NCBI RefSeq assembly: GCF_001546115.1
Contig: NZ_KQ955208.1
Span: 465,344 to 529,343, forward strand
Direction: 5' to 3'
Length of the DNA: 64,000 bases
From: Paracoccus aminovorans
GTDB taxonomy: Bacteria; Pseudomonadota; Alphaproteobacteria; Rhodobacterales; Rhodobacteraceae
Every line of letters starts with the position of its first letter. The stretch's first letter is position 1. The notes under the pieces were generated by a model. It made no database searches, had not been told where the DNA came from, and saw only the letters and a program-made list of their open reading frames with translations. Below are positions 1 to 11,919 of the stretch, piece by piece. Both the position numbers and the translations under genes were made by a program.

Positions 1-3319
<3,319 letters not shown>

Positions 3320-3329
3320 CCCGCGGATC

Positions 3330-4268
3330 ATGGCGCGCAAGGGCCCCGACTACGCGGCTCCGGTCCGCCGCATCCTGGTGTCGCTGCTGGTTCTGCTGCT
3401 GCTGGCGGTCTTTCTGTTCTGGCAGATCGACAGCCCGCGAGCCGAGCGCATGCGGGCGGCCTTCATCGACCGTTTCGTGCCCAGCTTCGACTGGGCCATG
3501 GTGCCGGTGACCAAGCTGTCGCGCATGGTTGCGGGCTTCCAGTCCTATTCCCGGCTCTACGAGCAGAACCAGGAGCTGCGGCGCGAGCTGCAGAAGATGT
3601 CGGCCTGGAAAGAGGCCGCGGTGCAGCTGGAACAGGAAAACGCCAAGCTGCTGGCGCAGAACAACGTGCGCATCGACCCGGCGCTGACCTCGGTCTCGGG
3701 CGTGGTGATGACCGACAGCGGCACGGCCTTTCGCCAGTCGGTGCTGCTGAACGTCGGCGCGCGCGACGGCATCCTGGACGGCTGGGCGACCATGGACGGG
3801 CTGGGGCTGGTCGGGCGCATCTCGGGCCTGGGGCAGACCACCAGCCGGGTCATGCTGCTGACCGACCCGACCAGCCGGATCCCGGTGACGATCCTGCCCT
3901 CGGGGCAGCATGCGCTGCTGACCGGCGACAACACGGCCCTGCCGGCGCTGGACTTCATCGAAAGCCCGGAAAACATCCGCCCCGGCGACCGCGTGGTCAG
4001 TTCCGGCGACGGCGGCGTGTTCCCGGCCGGCTTGCTGGTCGGGCAGCTGGCGCTGGCCAGCGACGGCCGGATGCGGGTGCGGCTGGCGGCCGATTACGGC
4101 CGGCTGGAATTCCTGCGCGTGCTGCGCAGCCACCCGGCCGAGCAATTGCCCGACACCGGCCTGCTGATCCCGCCGCCGCCGAGCGATTTCATCGGCCCGC
4201 CGATGCCGCCGGTCATGGACCTTGATGCCGTGCGCGCCGCAACCGAGCCCGAGGTTGCGAATGATTGA
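3330..4268 (+). CDS. mreC: rod shape-determining protein MreC
   Basis: Inner-membrane elongasome scaffold linking MreB to PBP2/RodA in the periplasm; 312 residues. It shows a short cytoplasmic tail, one membrane segment at about residues 14-33 (ILVSLLVLLLLAVFLFW), a periplasmic coiled coil at about 70-108 (NQELRRELQKMSAWKEAA...EQENAKLL), then the two beta-domain MreC core with VVMTDSG and GLVGRISGLG. A proline-rich tail (IPPPPSDFIGPPMPP) is typical of alphaproteobacterial MreC. It starts 10 bases after mreB and its stop overlaps the mreD start by 8 bases, indicating translational coupling. Confidence 0.95.
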   Translation: MARKGPDYAAPVRRILVSLLVLLLLAVFLFWQIDSPRAERMRAAFIDRFVPSFDWAMVPVTKLSRMVAGFQSYSRLYEQNQELRRELQKMSAWKEAAVQLEQENAKLLAQNNVRIDPALTSVSGVVMTDSGTAFRQSVLLNVGARDGILDGWATMDGLGLVGRISGLGQTTSRVMLLTDPTSRIPVTILPSGQHALLTGDNTALPALDFIESPENIRPGDRVVSSGDGGVFPAGLLVGQLALASDGRMRVRLAADYGRLEFLRVLRSHPAEQLPDTGLLIPPPPSDFIGPPMPPVMDLDAVRAATEPEVAND

Positions 4269-4791
4269 TCCGGGCCGGCGCCGGCGGATCCTGGGACAGG
4301 CGCTTTACGTGGCGCTGTTCCTGGCGATCCTGTTCTGGCGGCTTTTGCCGCTGGCACCGGGCCGCGTGGTCTGGCCCGGCCCCGACCTAGGGCTGTGCCT
4401 GACGCTGCTCTGGGTGCTGCGCCGGCCCGAGCAGGTGCCGGTGCTGACCATCGCCGCGCTCTACCTGATCGAGGACATCCTGCTCATGCGCCCCATCGGC
4501 CTTGCCGCCGCCATCGCCGTGCTAGGCACCGAGGCCGCACGAAAGCGCGAGCACCGTTGGCGCGAACTGCCATTCATGGTTGAATGGCTGCGGGTGACCA
4601 TGCTTCTGGCGCTGATGATGCTGGCCTATCGCTTTGTGCTGACCACCTTCTTCCTGTCCCCGCCGCCGCTGGGCCAGGCCATGCTGCAATTCATCGCCAC
4701 CACCGCCGCCTATCCGCTGGTCGCGGGGCTGGCCGCCTGGGGGTTGGGCCTGCCGCGCAGCACCGCCGACCGCGACGCGAGGGCCCGCTGA
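4261..4791 (+). CDS. mreD: rod shape-determining protein MreD
   Basis: Small integral inner-membrane protein of the elongasome, 176 residues, with about five hydrophobic spans (for example ALYVALFLAILFW, LLALMMLAYRFVLTTFF). Primary sequence conservation in MreD is poor, so the call rests on size, topology and position between mreC and the PBP2 gene. The ATG at 4261 lies inside the end of mreC (ATGATTGA overlap). Its stop overlaps the start of mrdA (the A of TGA is the A of ATG), so the genes are translationally coupled. The function beyond supporting MreC and PBP2 is not established in general. Confidence 0.9.
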   Translation: MIDPGRRRRILGQALYVALFLAILFWRLLPLAPGRVVWPGPDLGLCLTLLWVLRRPEQVPVLTIAALYLIEDILLMRPIGLAAAIAVLGTEAARKREHRWRELPFMVEWLRVTMLLALMMLAYRFVLTTFFLSPPPLGQAMLQFIATTAAYPLVAGLAAWGLGLPRSTADRDARAR

Positions 4792-6737
4792 TGCGCAAAT
4801 CCGACCGCGAGATCGTCGAAAGCAGCCGCTCCATCACCCGGCGCGTGCTGATGCTGGGCGTGATCCAGGCCGCCGTCGTCTCGGTCCTGGGGCTCAAGCT
4901 GCGCTCGATGCAGATCGAGCATGCCGACGAATACCGCATGCTGTCGGACGGGAACTCGATCAAGATCCGGCTGTTGCCGCCGGCGCGCGGGCTGATCCTC
5001 GACCGCCACGGCACCATCATCGCCGGCAACGAACAGAACTACCGCGTCACCCTGACCCGCGAAGAGGCGGGCGACGTGTCCGCCGTCATCGCAAGGCTGC
5101 GCCGCATCATCCCGATGACCGACCGCCAGGCCGCCGAGATCCTGGAAGAGATCCGCAAGCGCAGCGCCGTCACCCCGGTCATGGTCGCCGACCGGCTCAG
5201 CTGGTCCGAATTTTCCTCGATCGCGCTCAATGCCCCGGCCCTGCCCGGCGTGACGCCGGAATCGGGCCTGTCGCGCAGCTATCCGCGCGGCGGCGATTTC
5301 TCGCATGTGCTGGGCTATGTCGGCCCGGTTTCGGATTACGACCTCTCGAAGATCGAGAACCCCGACCCGGTGCTGCGCCTGCCCGAGTTCCAGCTGGGCA
5401 AGGTCGGCATGGAGGCGAAGCTGGAAGAGGCGCTGCGCGGCAAGGCCGGCGCCCGCCGGGTCGAGGTCAACAGTGCCGGGCGCGAGATGCGCGAGCTGTC
5501 GCGGCAAGAGGGCCAGCAGGGCGCCACCGTGCAGACCACGCTGGACGCCGGGTTGCAGAATTTCGCCACCCAGCGTCTGGGCGAGGAAAGCGCGGCGGCC
5601 GTGGTCATCGACGTGACCAATGGCGATATCGTGGCGATCTCCTCCTCGCCGGTGTTCGATCCGAACAAGTTCGTGCGCGGCATCTCGGGGCCGGACTATC
5701 GGATGCTGATGAACCACGACCACCGGCCGCTGGCCGACAAGACCGTGCAGGGCGCCTATCCGCCCGGCTCGACCTTCAAGATGGTCACGCTGCTGGCCGG
5801 GCTGGAATCGGGCGTCATCAATCCCGGCTCGCGCTTCTTCTGCCCGGGCTCGCTGCAGGTCGCCGGCCGCAAGTTCCACTGCTGGAGCCGGGGCGGGCAT
5901 GGCATGGTCGATGCGGTGCAAAGCCTCGAGCGGTCCTGCGACGTCTACTATTATGAGCTGGCGCAGCGCGTCGGCATCGACCGCATCGCCGCCATGGCCC
6001 GCAAGCTGGGCATCGGCGTCAAGCACGACCTGCCGATGTCGGCCATCACCGAGGGCATCGCCCCCGACCGCGCCTGGAAGCGGGAACGCTACGGCCAGGA
6101 ATGGCAGGTCGGCGATTCCATCAACGCCTCGATCGGCCAGGGCTATGTGCTGGCCTCGCCCCTGCAACTGGCGGTGATGACGGCGCGGGTGGCGACGGGC
6201 CGCGCGGTCTCACCCCGGCTGGTCAAGGCCATCGACGGCGTGCCCGAGCCGGTGCCGGAATGGCCCGAGCTTGGCATCAACCCGCTGCACCTGCGCACCG
6301 CGCGCGGCGGCATGGATGCGGTGATGAACAGCAGCCACGGCACCGCGCGCCGCGCCCGCATCATCGCGCCGGAATGGCAGATGGCCGGCAAGACCGGCAC
6401 CAGCCAGGTGCGCAACATCACCGCTGCCGAACGCGCGCGCGGCGTGATCTCGAACGACCAGCTGCCCTGGAACCGCCGCGACCACGCGCTTTTCGTCTGC
6501 TTCGCGCCCTTCGACATGCCGCGCTATGCGGTCTCGGTGGTGGTCGAACATGGCGGCGGCGGCGGTGCGGTCGCCGGCCCCATCGCCCGCGACATCCTGC
6601 TTTACGCGCTGGCCGGCGGGTTGCCGCCGATCTCCGCCTATCCCGACGACGGCACCCGCGCCAAGGTGCAGGAGATGTGGTCGAAGATGAACCTGGCCCC
6701 CTCTGCCCGCCCGGCCGAGACGCGCGCGAAAGCCTGA
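4791..6737 (+). CDS. mrdA: penicillin-binding protein 2, elongasome transpeptidase
   Basis: Class B PBP that cross-links new peptidoglycan during lateral growth together with RodA; 648 residues. There is one N-terminal membrane anchor at about residues 18-38, a PBP dimerisation (pedestal) domain with RGLILDRHG, and a C-terminal transpeptidase domain. The catalytic serine is S327 in PPGSTFKM, the second motif is SCD (in LERSCDVYYYE) and the third is K534-T-G in MAGKTGTSQ. The ATG overlaps the mreD stop by one base. It is followed 3 bases later by mrdB, the usual partner order. All active-site motifs are intact. Confidence 0.97.
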   Translation: MRKSDREIVESSRSITRRVLMLGVIQAAVVSVLGLKLRSMQIEHADEYRMLSDGNSIKIRLLPPARGLILDRHGTIIAGNEQNYRVTLTREEAGDVSAVIARLRRIIPMTDRQAAEILEEIRKRSAVTPVMVADRLSWSEFSSIALNAPALPGVTPESGLSRSYPRGGDFSHVLGYVGPVSDYDLSKIENPDPVLRLPEFQLGKVGMEAKLEEALRGKAGARRVEVNSAGREMRELSRQEGQQGATVQTTLDAGLQNFATQRLGEESAAAVVIDVTNGDIVAISSSPVFDPNKFVRGISGPDYRMLMNHDHRPLADKTVQGAYPPGSTFKMVTLLAGLESGVINPGSRFFCPGSLQVAGRKFHCWSRGGHGMVDAVQSLERSCDVYYYELAQRVGIDRIAAMARKLGIGVKHDLPMSAITEGIAPDRAWKRERYGQEWQVGDSINASIGQGYVLASPLQLAVMTARVATGRAVSPRLVKAIDGVPEPVPEWPELGINPLHLRTARGGMDAVMNSSHGTARRARIIAPEWQMAGKTGTSQVRNITAAERARGVISNDQLPWNRRDHALFVCFAPFDMPRYAVSVVVEHGGGGGAVAGPIARDILLYALAGGLPPISAYPDDGTRAKVQEMWSKMNLAPSARPAETRAKA

Positions 6738-6740
6738 GCG

Positions 6741-7883
6741 ATGAGCTATCTGAACTATCACGTCGCCCAGGTGCCAAGTGGCTGGCGCAAGATCCTGCAC
6801 CTGAACTGGCCGCTCGTTTTTCTTGTGACAGCGGTCAGTTGCATCGGCTTCCTCATGCTCTATTCGGTCTCAGGCGGCGATATCGACCGCTGGGCCATGC
6901 CGCAGATGGAGCGTTTCGCTGCCGGCATGGTGCTGATGTTCGCCCTGGCCTTCGTGCCGATCTGGTTCTGGCGCTCGATCTCGGTGATCTCCTACGTGAT
7001 CTGCGTGCTCTTGCTGGTGCTGGTCGAGATCATGGGCGACATCGGCATGGGCGCGCAGCGCTGGCTGGTGCTGGGGCCGATCCGCATCCAGCCCTCCGAG
7101 CTGACCAAGATCGCCTTCGTGATGACGCTCGCCGCCTATTACGACTGGCTGCCGGTCGAAAAGGTCTCGCGCCCGTTCTGGGTATTGATCCCGGTGCTGC
7201 TGATCCTGCTGCCGACCGGCCTCGTGCTGATGCAGCCCGACCTTGGCACCTCGATCATGCTGATCGCCGGGGGCGGCATCGTGATGTTCGCGGCCGGGGT
7301 CAGCCTGTGGTATTTCGCCGCCGTCATCGCCATCGTCGTCGCCAGCGTCACCGCGGTGATGGAGAGCCGGGGCACCGACTGGCAGCTGCTGCACGACTAC
7401 CAGTTCAAGCGCATCGACACTTTCCTTGACCCCAGCTCCGACCCCTTGGGCGCGGGCTACAATATCGCCCAGGCGCAGATCGCGCTGGGGTCGGGCGGCT
7501 GGTCGGGGCGCGGCTTCATGCAGGGCACGCAGTCGCGGCTGAACTTCCTGCCCGAAAAGCACACCGACTTCATCTTCACCTCGCTGGCCGAGGAATTCGG
7601 CTTTGTCGGCGCCGGCTCGCTTCTGGCGCTTTACGTGCTGATCCTGGGCTTCTGCCTGCATTCGGCGCTGACCAACCGCGACCGTTTCGCCAGCCTGTTG
7701 ACCATCGGCATCGCCGGGACGTTCTTTCTGTATTTCTCGATCAACATGGCCACGGTCATGGGCATGCTGCCCGCCAAGGGCTCGCCCCTGCCGCTGGTCA
7801 GCTATGGGGGGACCTCGCTGATGATCCTGCTGATGGGCTTCGGCATCCTGCAATCGGCGCATGTCCACCGACCTCGTGGATAA
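6741..7883 (+). CDS. mrdB: RodA, SEDS peptidoglycan glycosyltransferase
   Basis: SEDS-family polymerase that builds glycan strands from lipid II as the partner of PBP2; 380 residues and about ten membrane spans. The periplasmic loop signature LNFLPEKHTDFIF holds the conserved acidic residues, and SPLPLVSYGGTSL near the end is the classic FtsW/RodA/SpoVE motif. The short N-terminus (NYHVAQVPSGWRKILHLNW) is typical of RodA rather than FtsW, and the linkage to mrdA confirms it. The stop TAA at 7881-7883 lies within the ribosome-binding site of the next gene, so the dehydrogenase gene is likely cotranscribed. Confidence 0.96.
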   Translation: MSYLNYHVAQVPSGWRKILHLNWPLVFLVTAVSCIGFLMLYSVSGGDIDRWAMPQMERFAAGMVLMFALAFVPIWFWRSISVISYVICVLLLVLVEIMGDIGMGAQRWLVLGPIRIQPSELTKIAFVMTLAAYYDWLPVEKVSRPFWVLIPVLLILLPTGLVLMQPDLGTSIMLIAGGGIVMFAAGVSLWYFAAVIAIVVASVTAVMESRGTDWQLLHDYQFKRIDTFLDPSSDPLGAGYNIAQAQIALGSGGWSGRGFMQGTQSRLNFLPEKHTDFIFTSLAEEFGFVGAGSLLALYVLILGFCLHSALTNRDRFASLLTIGIAGTFFLYFSINMATVMGMLPAKGSPLPLVSYGGTSLMILLMGFGILQSAHVHRPRG

Positions 7884-7896
7884 GGAGGCCCCGCGG

Positions 7897-8817
7897 ATGA
7901 AGGTGCTGTTCGCCGCCCCCGCCCGGCTGTGGGACGCCTGGGCCCCCGCCCTGCGCGCCGCCTGCCCCGAGATGGCGCTTTGCCGCGACGGCGACCCGGC
8001 CGGTTTCGACGCGCTGATCTATGCCCCGGGCTATCCCGAGGGTGGCGCGGCGCTGGACTTTTCGCCCTTCACCCGCGCCCGCGTGGTGCAAAGCCTCTGG
8101 GCCGGGGTCGAGCGCATCGTCACCAACCCGACCCTGACCCAGCCCCTGTGCCGCATGGTCGATCCGGGGCTGGCGCAGGGCATGGCGGAATATTGCACCG
8201 GCTGGGCGCTGCGGGCGCATCTGGGCATGGACCGCTATGCTCAGGACGGCGTCTGGCGCAACGCCGTGACGCCGCCGCTGGCCAGCGCGCGGCGGGTGAC
8301 GGTGCTGGGCATGGGCGAGCTGGGCCGGGCCGTGGCGGCGGCGCTGGCCGGGCTTGGCTTCCGCGTCACCGGCTGGTCGCATTCCGGCCGCGCCGTGCCG
8401 GGGATCGAGGTTCTGGCCGGCCCCGACCTTCCCCGGGCGCTGGCCCGGGCCGAGATCCTGATCTGCCTGCTGCCCGACACGCCCCAGACCCGCGACCTGC
8501 TCGACGCCGAACGGCTGGCGCTGCTGCCGGCGGGCGCCACGATCATCAACGCCGGGCGCGGCACGCTGATCGACGAAACGGCCCTGCTGGCGGCGCTCGA
8601 CTCGGGGCATATCGCCCATGCGGTGCTCGACGTGTTCCGGCAGGAACCCCTGCCCCCGGATCATCCGTTCTGGTCGCATCCGCGCGTGACGGTGACCCCG
8701 CATGTCTCGGCCGAGACCCGCCCCGAAAGCGCCGCCGCCGTCGCGGCCGAGAACCTGCGCCGCGCCATGCGGGGCGCGCCGCTGCTCTACCGCGTGGACC
8801 GGGCGCGGGGCTATTGA
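7897..8817 (+). CDS. D-2-hydroxyacid dehydrogenase, glyoxylate/hydroxypyruvate reductase A-like
   Basis: NAD(P)-dependent 2-hydroxyacid dehydrogenase of 306 residues, probably reducing glyoxylate or hydroxypyruvate (GhrA-like). It shows the dinucleotide motif VLGMGELG, and the catalytic triad Arg (INAGRGTLID), Glu (DVFRQEPLP) and His (PHVSAET). The start ATG at 7897 is chosen because a strong AAGGAGG lies 8 bases ahead; it overlaps the mrdB stop, and the upstream ATG at 7861 lies inside mrdB. Its place at the end of the rod-shape operon suggests read-through transcription rather than a wall role. Substrate is inferred from family only. Confidence 0.85.
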   Translation: MKVLFAAPARLWDAWAPALRAACPEMALCRDGDPAGFDALIYAPGYPEGGAALDFSPFTRARVVQSLWAGVERIVTNPTLTQPLCRMVDPGLAQGMAEYCTGWALRAHLGMDRYAQDGVWRNAVTPPLASARRVTVLGMGELGRAVAAALAGLGFRVTGWSHSGRAVPGIEVLAGPDLPRALARAEILICLLPDTPQTRDLLDAERLALLPAGATIINAGRGTLIDETALLAALDSGHIAHAVLDVFRQEPLPPDHPFWSHPRVTVTPHVSAETRPESAAAVAAENLRRAMRGAPLLYRVDRARGY

Positions 8818-8890
8818 AAGGTCAGGTTTACCGGCGGGCCGCGGCCATGCTATCCGGCGAAGGACCGCCTTGCGCCTTGGAGTTGATTTC

Positions 8891-10312
8891 ATGACGATTA
8901 CCCCCGTTCTTCTGGCCGGAGGCTCGGGCACGCGGCTGTGGCCGGTGTCGCGCAAGAGCTTTCCCAAGCAATTCGCCCCGCTGATCGGCGAGGAGAGCCT
9001 GTTCCAAGCCTCGGCCCGCCGGCTCAGCGGTCCGCGCTACGCCGCGCCGCTGGTCATGACCAATGCCGATTTCCGCTTCATCGTGGCCGAGCAGCTGGAC
9101 CAGATCGGCATCGCGCCGGCAGCGATCCTGATCGAGCCCTCGGGCCGCAACACCGCGCCGGCGATCCTGGCCGCGGCGCTGACGGCGGCCGAGACCGATC
9201 CCGAGTCGGTGCTGCTGGTCGCGCCCTCGGACCATGTCGTGCCGGATGCCGAGGCCTTCGGCCGCGCCGTCGACCTGGGCCTGCCGGCCGCGCAGGCGGG
9301 CCGCATCGTCACCTTCGGCATCTCGCCGACCCGCCCCGAGACCGGCTATGGCTATATGGAGGCCGAGGCGGCCGGCGAAGGCCCGGTCACGCTGAAGCGC
9401 TTCGTCGAAAAGCCCGATGCCGAGAATGCCGCAAGGATGATCGCGCAGGGCAATTTCCTGTGGAACGCGGGGATTTTCCTGTTCTCGGCCCGGACCATGA
9501 TCGAGGCCTTCCGCACCCATGCCCCCGAATACCTGGCCCCGGTGCAGGCGGCGCTGACCGAGGCGCGGCCGGATCTGGGTTTCCTGCGCCTCGCGCCCGA
9601 ACCCTGGGACCGGCTGCCCGACCTTTCGATCGACTATGCCGTGCTGGAAAAGGCCGCGAACCTGTCTGTGGTGCGCTTCTCGGGCCATTGGTCCGACCTG
9701 GGCGGCTGGGACGCGGTCTGGCGCGAGACGCAGGACGCCGCGCCGGCCGAACGCGGCGCCGTCACCGACGACCGCTCGACCGCCATCGACTGCGACAACG
9801 TGCTCTTGCGCTCGCAGGACGAGGGTATCGAGGTCGTGGGCATCGGCCTGCAGGACGTGATGGTCGTCGCCACCAATGACGCGGTGCTGGTCGCCGGCAT
9901 GGATCGCGCGCAAGAGGTCAGGAAGGCGGTCTCTGCACTGAAATCCAAAGGCGCGCGCCAAGCCGAAAGCTTCCTGCGCGACCACCGCCCCTGGGGCTGG
10001 TTCGAGACCCTGGCCCTGGCCGACCGCTTCCAGGTCAAGCGCATCGTGGTGAACCCCGGCGCGGCCCTGTCGCTGCAATCGCACTTCCACCGTTCCGAGC
10101 ACTGGATCGTCGTTTCCGGCACCGCCCGGGTGACGGTAGACGAGACGGTGACGCTGGTGACGGAAAACCAGTCGATCTATGTGCCGCTGGGCGCCGTGCA
10201 CCGGATGGAGAACCCTGGCAAGGTGCCGATGGTGCTGATCGAGGTGCAGACCGGCGTCTACCTGGGCGAGGATGACATCGTGCGTTACGAGGACGTCTAT
10301 TCCCGCAACTGA
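8891..10312 (+). CDS. manC: mannose-1-phosphate guanylyltransferase / mannose-6-phosphate isomerase
   Basis: Bifunctional enzyme of 473 residues that interconverts fructose-6-P and mannose-6-P and makes GDP-mannose for capsule, exopolysaccharide or lipopolysaccharide sugars. The N-terminal pyrophosphorylase domain has LLAGGSGTRLWPVSRKSFPKQ and the activity motif RFVEKPD. The C-terminal type II isomerase cupin has QSHFHRSEHW, starting at Q396, with the metal-binding histidines. A GGAG element sits 8 bases ahead of ATG 8891. The gene stands alone; no phosphomannomutase or GDP-mannose dehydratase is adjacent. It supplies sugar nucleotide for glycosyltransferases such as the one at 1.2-2.0 kb, a possible but unproven link. 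Confidence 0.95.
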   Translation: MTITPVLLAGGSGTRLWPVSRKSFPKQFAPLIGEESLFQASARRLSGPRYAAPLVMTNADFRFIVAEQLDQIGIAPAAILIEPSGRNTAPAILAAALTAAETDPESVLLVAPSDHVVPDAEAFGRAVDLGLPAAQAGRIVTFGISPTRPETGYGYMEAEAAGEGPVTLKRFVEKPDAENAARMIAQGNFLWNAGIFLFSARTMIEAFRTHAPEYLAPVQAALTEARPDLGFLRLAPEPWDRLPDLSIDYAVLEKAANLSVVRFSGHWSDLGGWDAVWRETQDAAPAERGAVTDDRSTAIDCDNVLLRSQDEGIEVVGIGLQDVMVVATNDAVLVAGMDRAQEVRKAVSALKSKGARQAESFLRDHRPWGWFETLALADRFQVKRIVVNPGAALSLQSHFHRSEHWIVVSGTARVTVDETVTLVTENQSIYVPLGAVHRMENPGKVPMVLIEVQTGVYLGEDDIVRYEDVYSRN

Positions 10313-10379
10313 CCCTCGCGGTTTCGTGCGGCGGGCTTCGCTTGCAGGGCGCGGGCCGGCCGTCTAACCATGGCCGGCG

Positions 10380-11366
10380 ATGAAACTGCGTGTTCTTTCC
10401 TTGTTGATCGCCCTGCTCGCGCCGCTTGCCGCCCGGGCCGACGCCCTGACCGTGCAGCTGCGCGGCCCGGCGCTGGCGGAATCGGCCGGCTTCCTGCTGG
10501 CGCAGGCGCGCGGGCATTACGCGACCGAGGGGCTTCAGGTCACGCTGCTGCCGGCCGATGACGCGCCGCCCTTCGAGTCGCTGGCGCGCGGCGCGGCCGA
10601 CCTGACGGTCGAATGGATGCCCATGGCGCTGGTCGCGCGCGAAAACGGCCTGCCGGTGGTGAATGTCGCGCAGATCCTCGCCAAGCCGGCATTGCGGTTG
10701 ACCTGCACCCGCGACAGCGGCGTCGCGGCGGCCGCCGACCTGCGCGGCAAGACCGTCGCGAGCCCGTTTCGCGGCGCGGACTATCCGCTGCTGGCCTGGC
10801 TGAACCGGCTGGGACTGAAACCCGATGACAGTCTTTCGGGGGTGGCGCTGCTGGGGCAATGGCCGGCGGCCGGCGAGATGCTGCGCCACCGCCAGGCCGC
10901 CTGCGCGACCACGCTGGCCTATGACCCGCTGCCGGGCGACGGGCTGGTGGTGCTGGACCCGGCAACCGAGGGGGCCGCGACCCTTGAAGACGGGCTCTAT
11001 GCCCTGCCCGCCACCCTGTCCGACCCGCAGGCACAGGACCGGCTGGCCCGTTTCCTGCGCGCCAGCATGAAGGGCTGGCATGAGGCCGTGGCCGATCCCG
11101 AAGCCGCCGCCGGGCTGATCCTGGGTCCGGACCCGGACGCAGGCGCGCTGCGCCGCCAAGCGGCGATGATCGAGGCCATCGGGCCGCTGCTCTCGCCCTC
11201 GGGCGCATTGGACGAGGGCGATTACCGCCGCACTGTCGACAGCCTGCGCGCGGGCGGCGGGCATGCCGTCCTGCGGCGGGATCCGGGCGACGCCTTTACC
11301 TCGGCCGTCACCGCCCGGACGGCTTTGCCCGAAGCGGCGACCAGCACGGCAGACGCTGCGCCCTGA
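10380..11366 (+). CDS. ABC transporter substrate-binding protein (NMT1/SsuA-like), orphan
   Basis: Secreted protein of 328 residues with a clear signal peptide (MKLRVLSLLIALLAPLAARA, cleavage before DAL). The fold signature is that of NMT1/THI5-like or sulfonate/nitrate-type periplasmic binding proteins: AESAGFLLAQARGHYATEGL at the start, then FESLARGAADLTVEWMP and LRGKTVASPF. No permease or ATPase gene adjoins it, so either the partners are elsewhere or it has another role. The Ala-rich tail after about residue 300 is poorly conserved. It ends 18 bases before a long inverted repeat that probably terminates transcription. The ligand cannot be inferred. Confidence 0.8.
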   Translation: MKLRVLSLLIALLAPLAARADALTVQLRGPALAESAGFLLAQARGHYATEGLQVTLLPADDAPPFESLARGAADLTVEWMPMALVARENGLPVVNVAQILAKPALRLTCTRDSGVAAAADLRGKTVASPFRGADYPLLAWLNRLGLKPDDSLSGVALLGQWPAAGEMLRHRQAACATTLAYDPLPGDGLVVLDPATEGAATLEDGLYALPATLSDPQAQDRLARFLRASMKGWHEAVADPEAAAGLILGPDPDAGALRRQAAMIEAIGPLLSPSGALDEGDYRRTVDSLRAGGGHAVLRRDPGDAFTSAVTARTALPEAATSTADAAP

Positions 11367-11383
11367 GCGCAGCCTCGGCATTT

Positions 11384-11445
11384 GGGTATTTAAGGAACAA
11401 AGAAGGCGGGGCGCGGCCTTGGTCTTCTTCGTTGCCCAAATACCC
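11384..11445. repeat. AAATACCC-type inverted repeat, bidirectional terminator
   Basis: Two 22-base arms (11384-11405 and 11424-11445) are inverted copies of one repeat unit, GGGTATTT...AACRAAGAAG, with five mismatches and an 18-base loop. It lies between the convergent binding-protein and ArsC-like genes. The same unit recurs at 24946, 31662, 39726, 46146, 53328 and 61791 in this window, so it is a dispersed repeat that probably serves as a transcription terminator here. Confidence 0.75.
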
Positions 11446-11478
11446 ATCCTGCCGTGACGTTCCGGCCCAGTTCGCCCT

Positions 11479-11823
11479 TCAGGCGGCGACCCCCAAAGCG
11501 CGCTTGACGTTCGCGGTCCAGCCGAGCAGGTGCAGATCACCCGCGACAATCGCCGGCCGCTTCATCAGCGAGGGTTTCGCGGACAGCATCTGCAGGGGCG
11601 TGCCGGCGCGTTCCGCCTCGGACATGCCGCGCCAGGTCAGGCTGGCGCGGTTGACCAGCTTCTCGCCGAAATCGGCGATCATGCGCTGCCATTCGGCCTC
11701 GTCCAGTGGCGTCTTGGCGACATCGCGAAATTCGACCTGCCAGCCTTGAGCCTCAAGCTCGGCCTGCGCCTTCTGGCAGGTCGAGCAATGCGCCAGCCCG
11801 TACATCTGCAACGCCCCCGCCAT
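11479..11823 (-). CDS. ArsC/Spx-family thioredoxin-fold protein
   Basis: Cytoplasmic protein of 114 residues in the arsenate reductase/Spx family. It opens with MYGLAHCSTCQKA, giving a CxxC pair (C13, C16), and has the family's core KLVNRASLTWRG and the cis-proline region PSLMKRPAIV. The R-x-x-x-x-R set of true arsenate reductases is incomplete, so a YffB/Spx-like thiol role is as likely as arsenate reduction. The chosen ATG at 11823 shares its A with the stop codon of the tiny lipoprotein gene ahead of it (TGATG), implying translational coupling. A shorter start at 11805 (MYGLAHC) is also possible. Confidence 0.8.
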   Translation of the reverse strand: MAGALQMYGLAHCSTCQKAQAELEAQGWQVEFRDVAKTPLDEAEWQRMIADFGEKLVNRASLTWRGMSEAERAGTPLQMLSAKPSLMKRPAIVAGDLHLLGWTANVKRALGVAA

Positions 11824-11897
11824 CAGACCAGCGGGACCAGCGGCACGTTGCAACCCGACAGCGCCAGCATGGCGCCAAGCAGCAGGATGGTTTTCAA
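11823..11897 (-). CDS. 24-residue putative lipoprotein upstream of ArsC-like gene
   Basis: Small gene starting with TTG at 11897, six bases after GAAGGAG (minus strand, 11904-11910). The product is a short lipoprotein precursor: a hydrophobic signal (KTILLLGAMLAL), a lipobox ending LSGC, then only NVPLVPLV before the stop. The mature peptide would be about nine residues anchored by its cysteine. The stop TGA overlaps the ATG of the ArsC-like gene by one base, so the two are probably cotranslated. The strong ribosome site, the clean lipobox and the overlap argue for a real gene; there is no direct evidence of expression. Confidence 0.6.
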   Translation of the reverse strand: MKTILLLGAMLALSGCNVPLVPLV

Positions 11898-11919
11898 GAT
11901 GGGCTCCTTCGTGGTGAAA

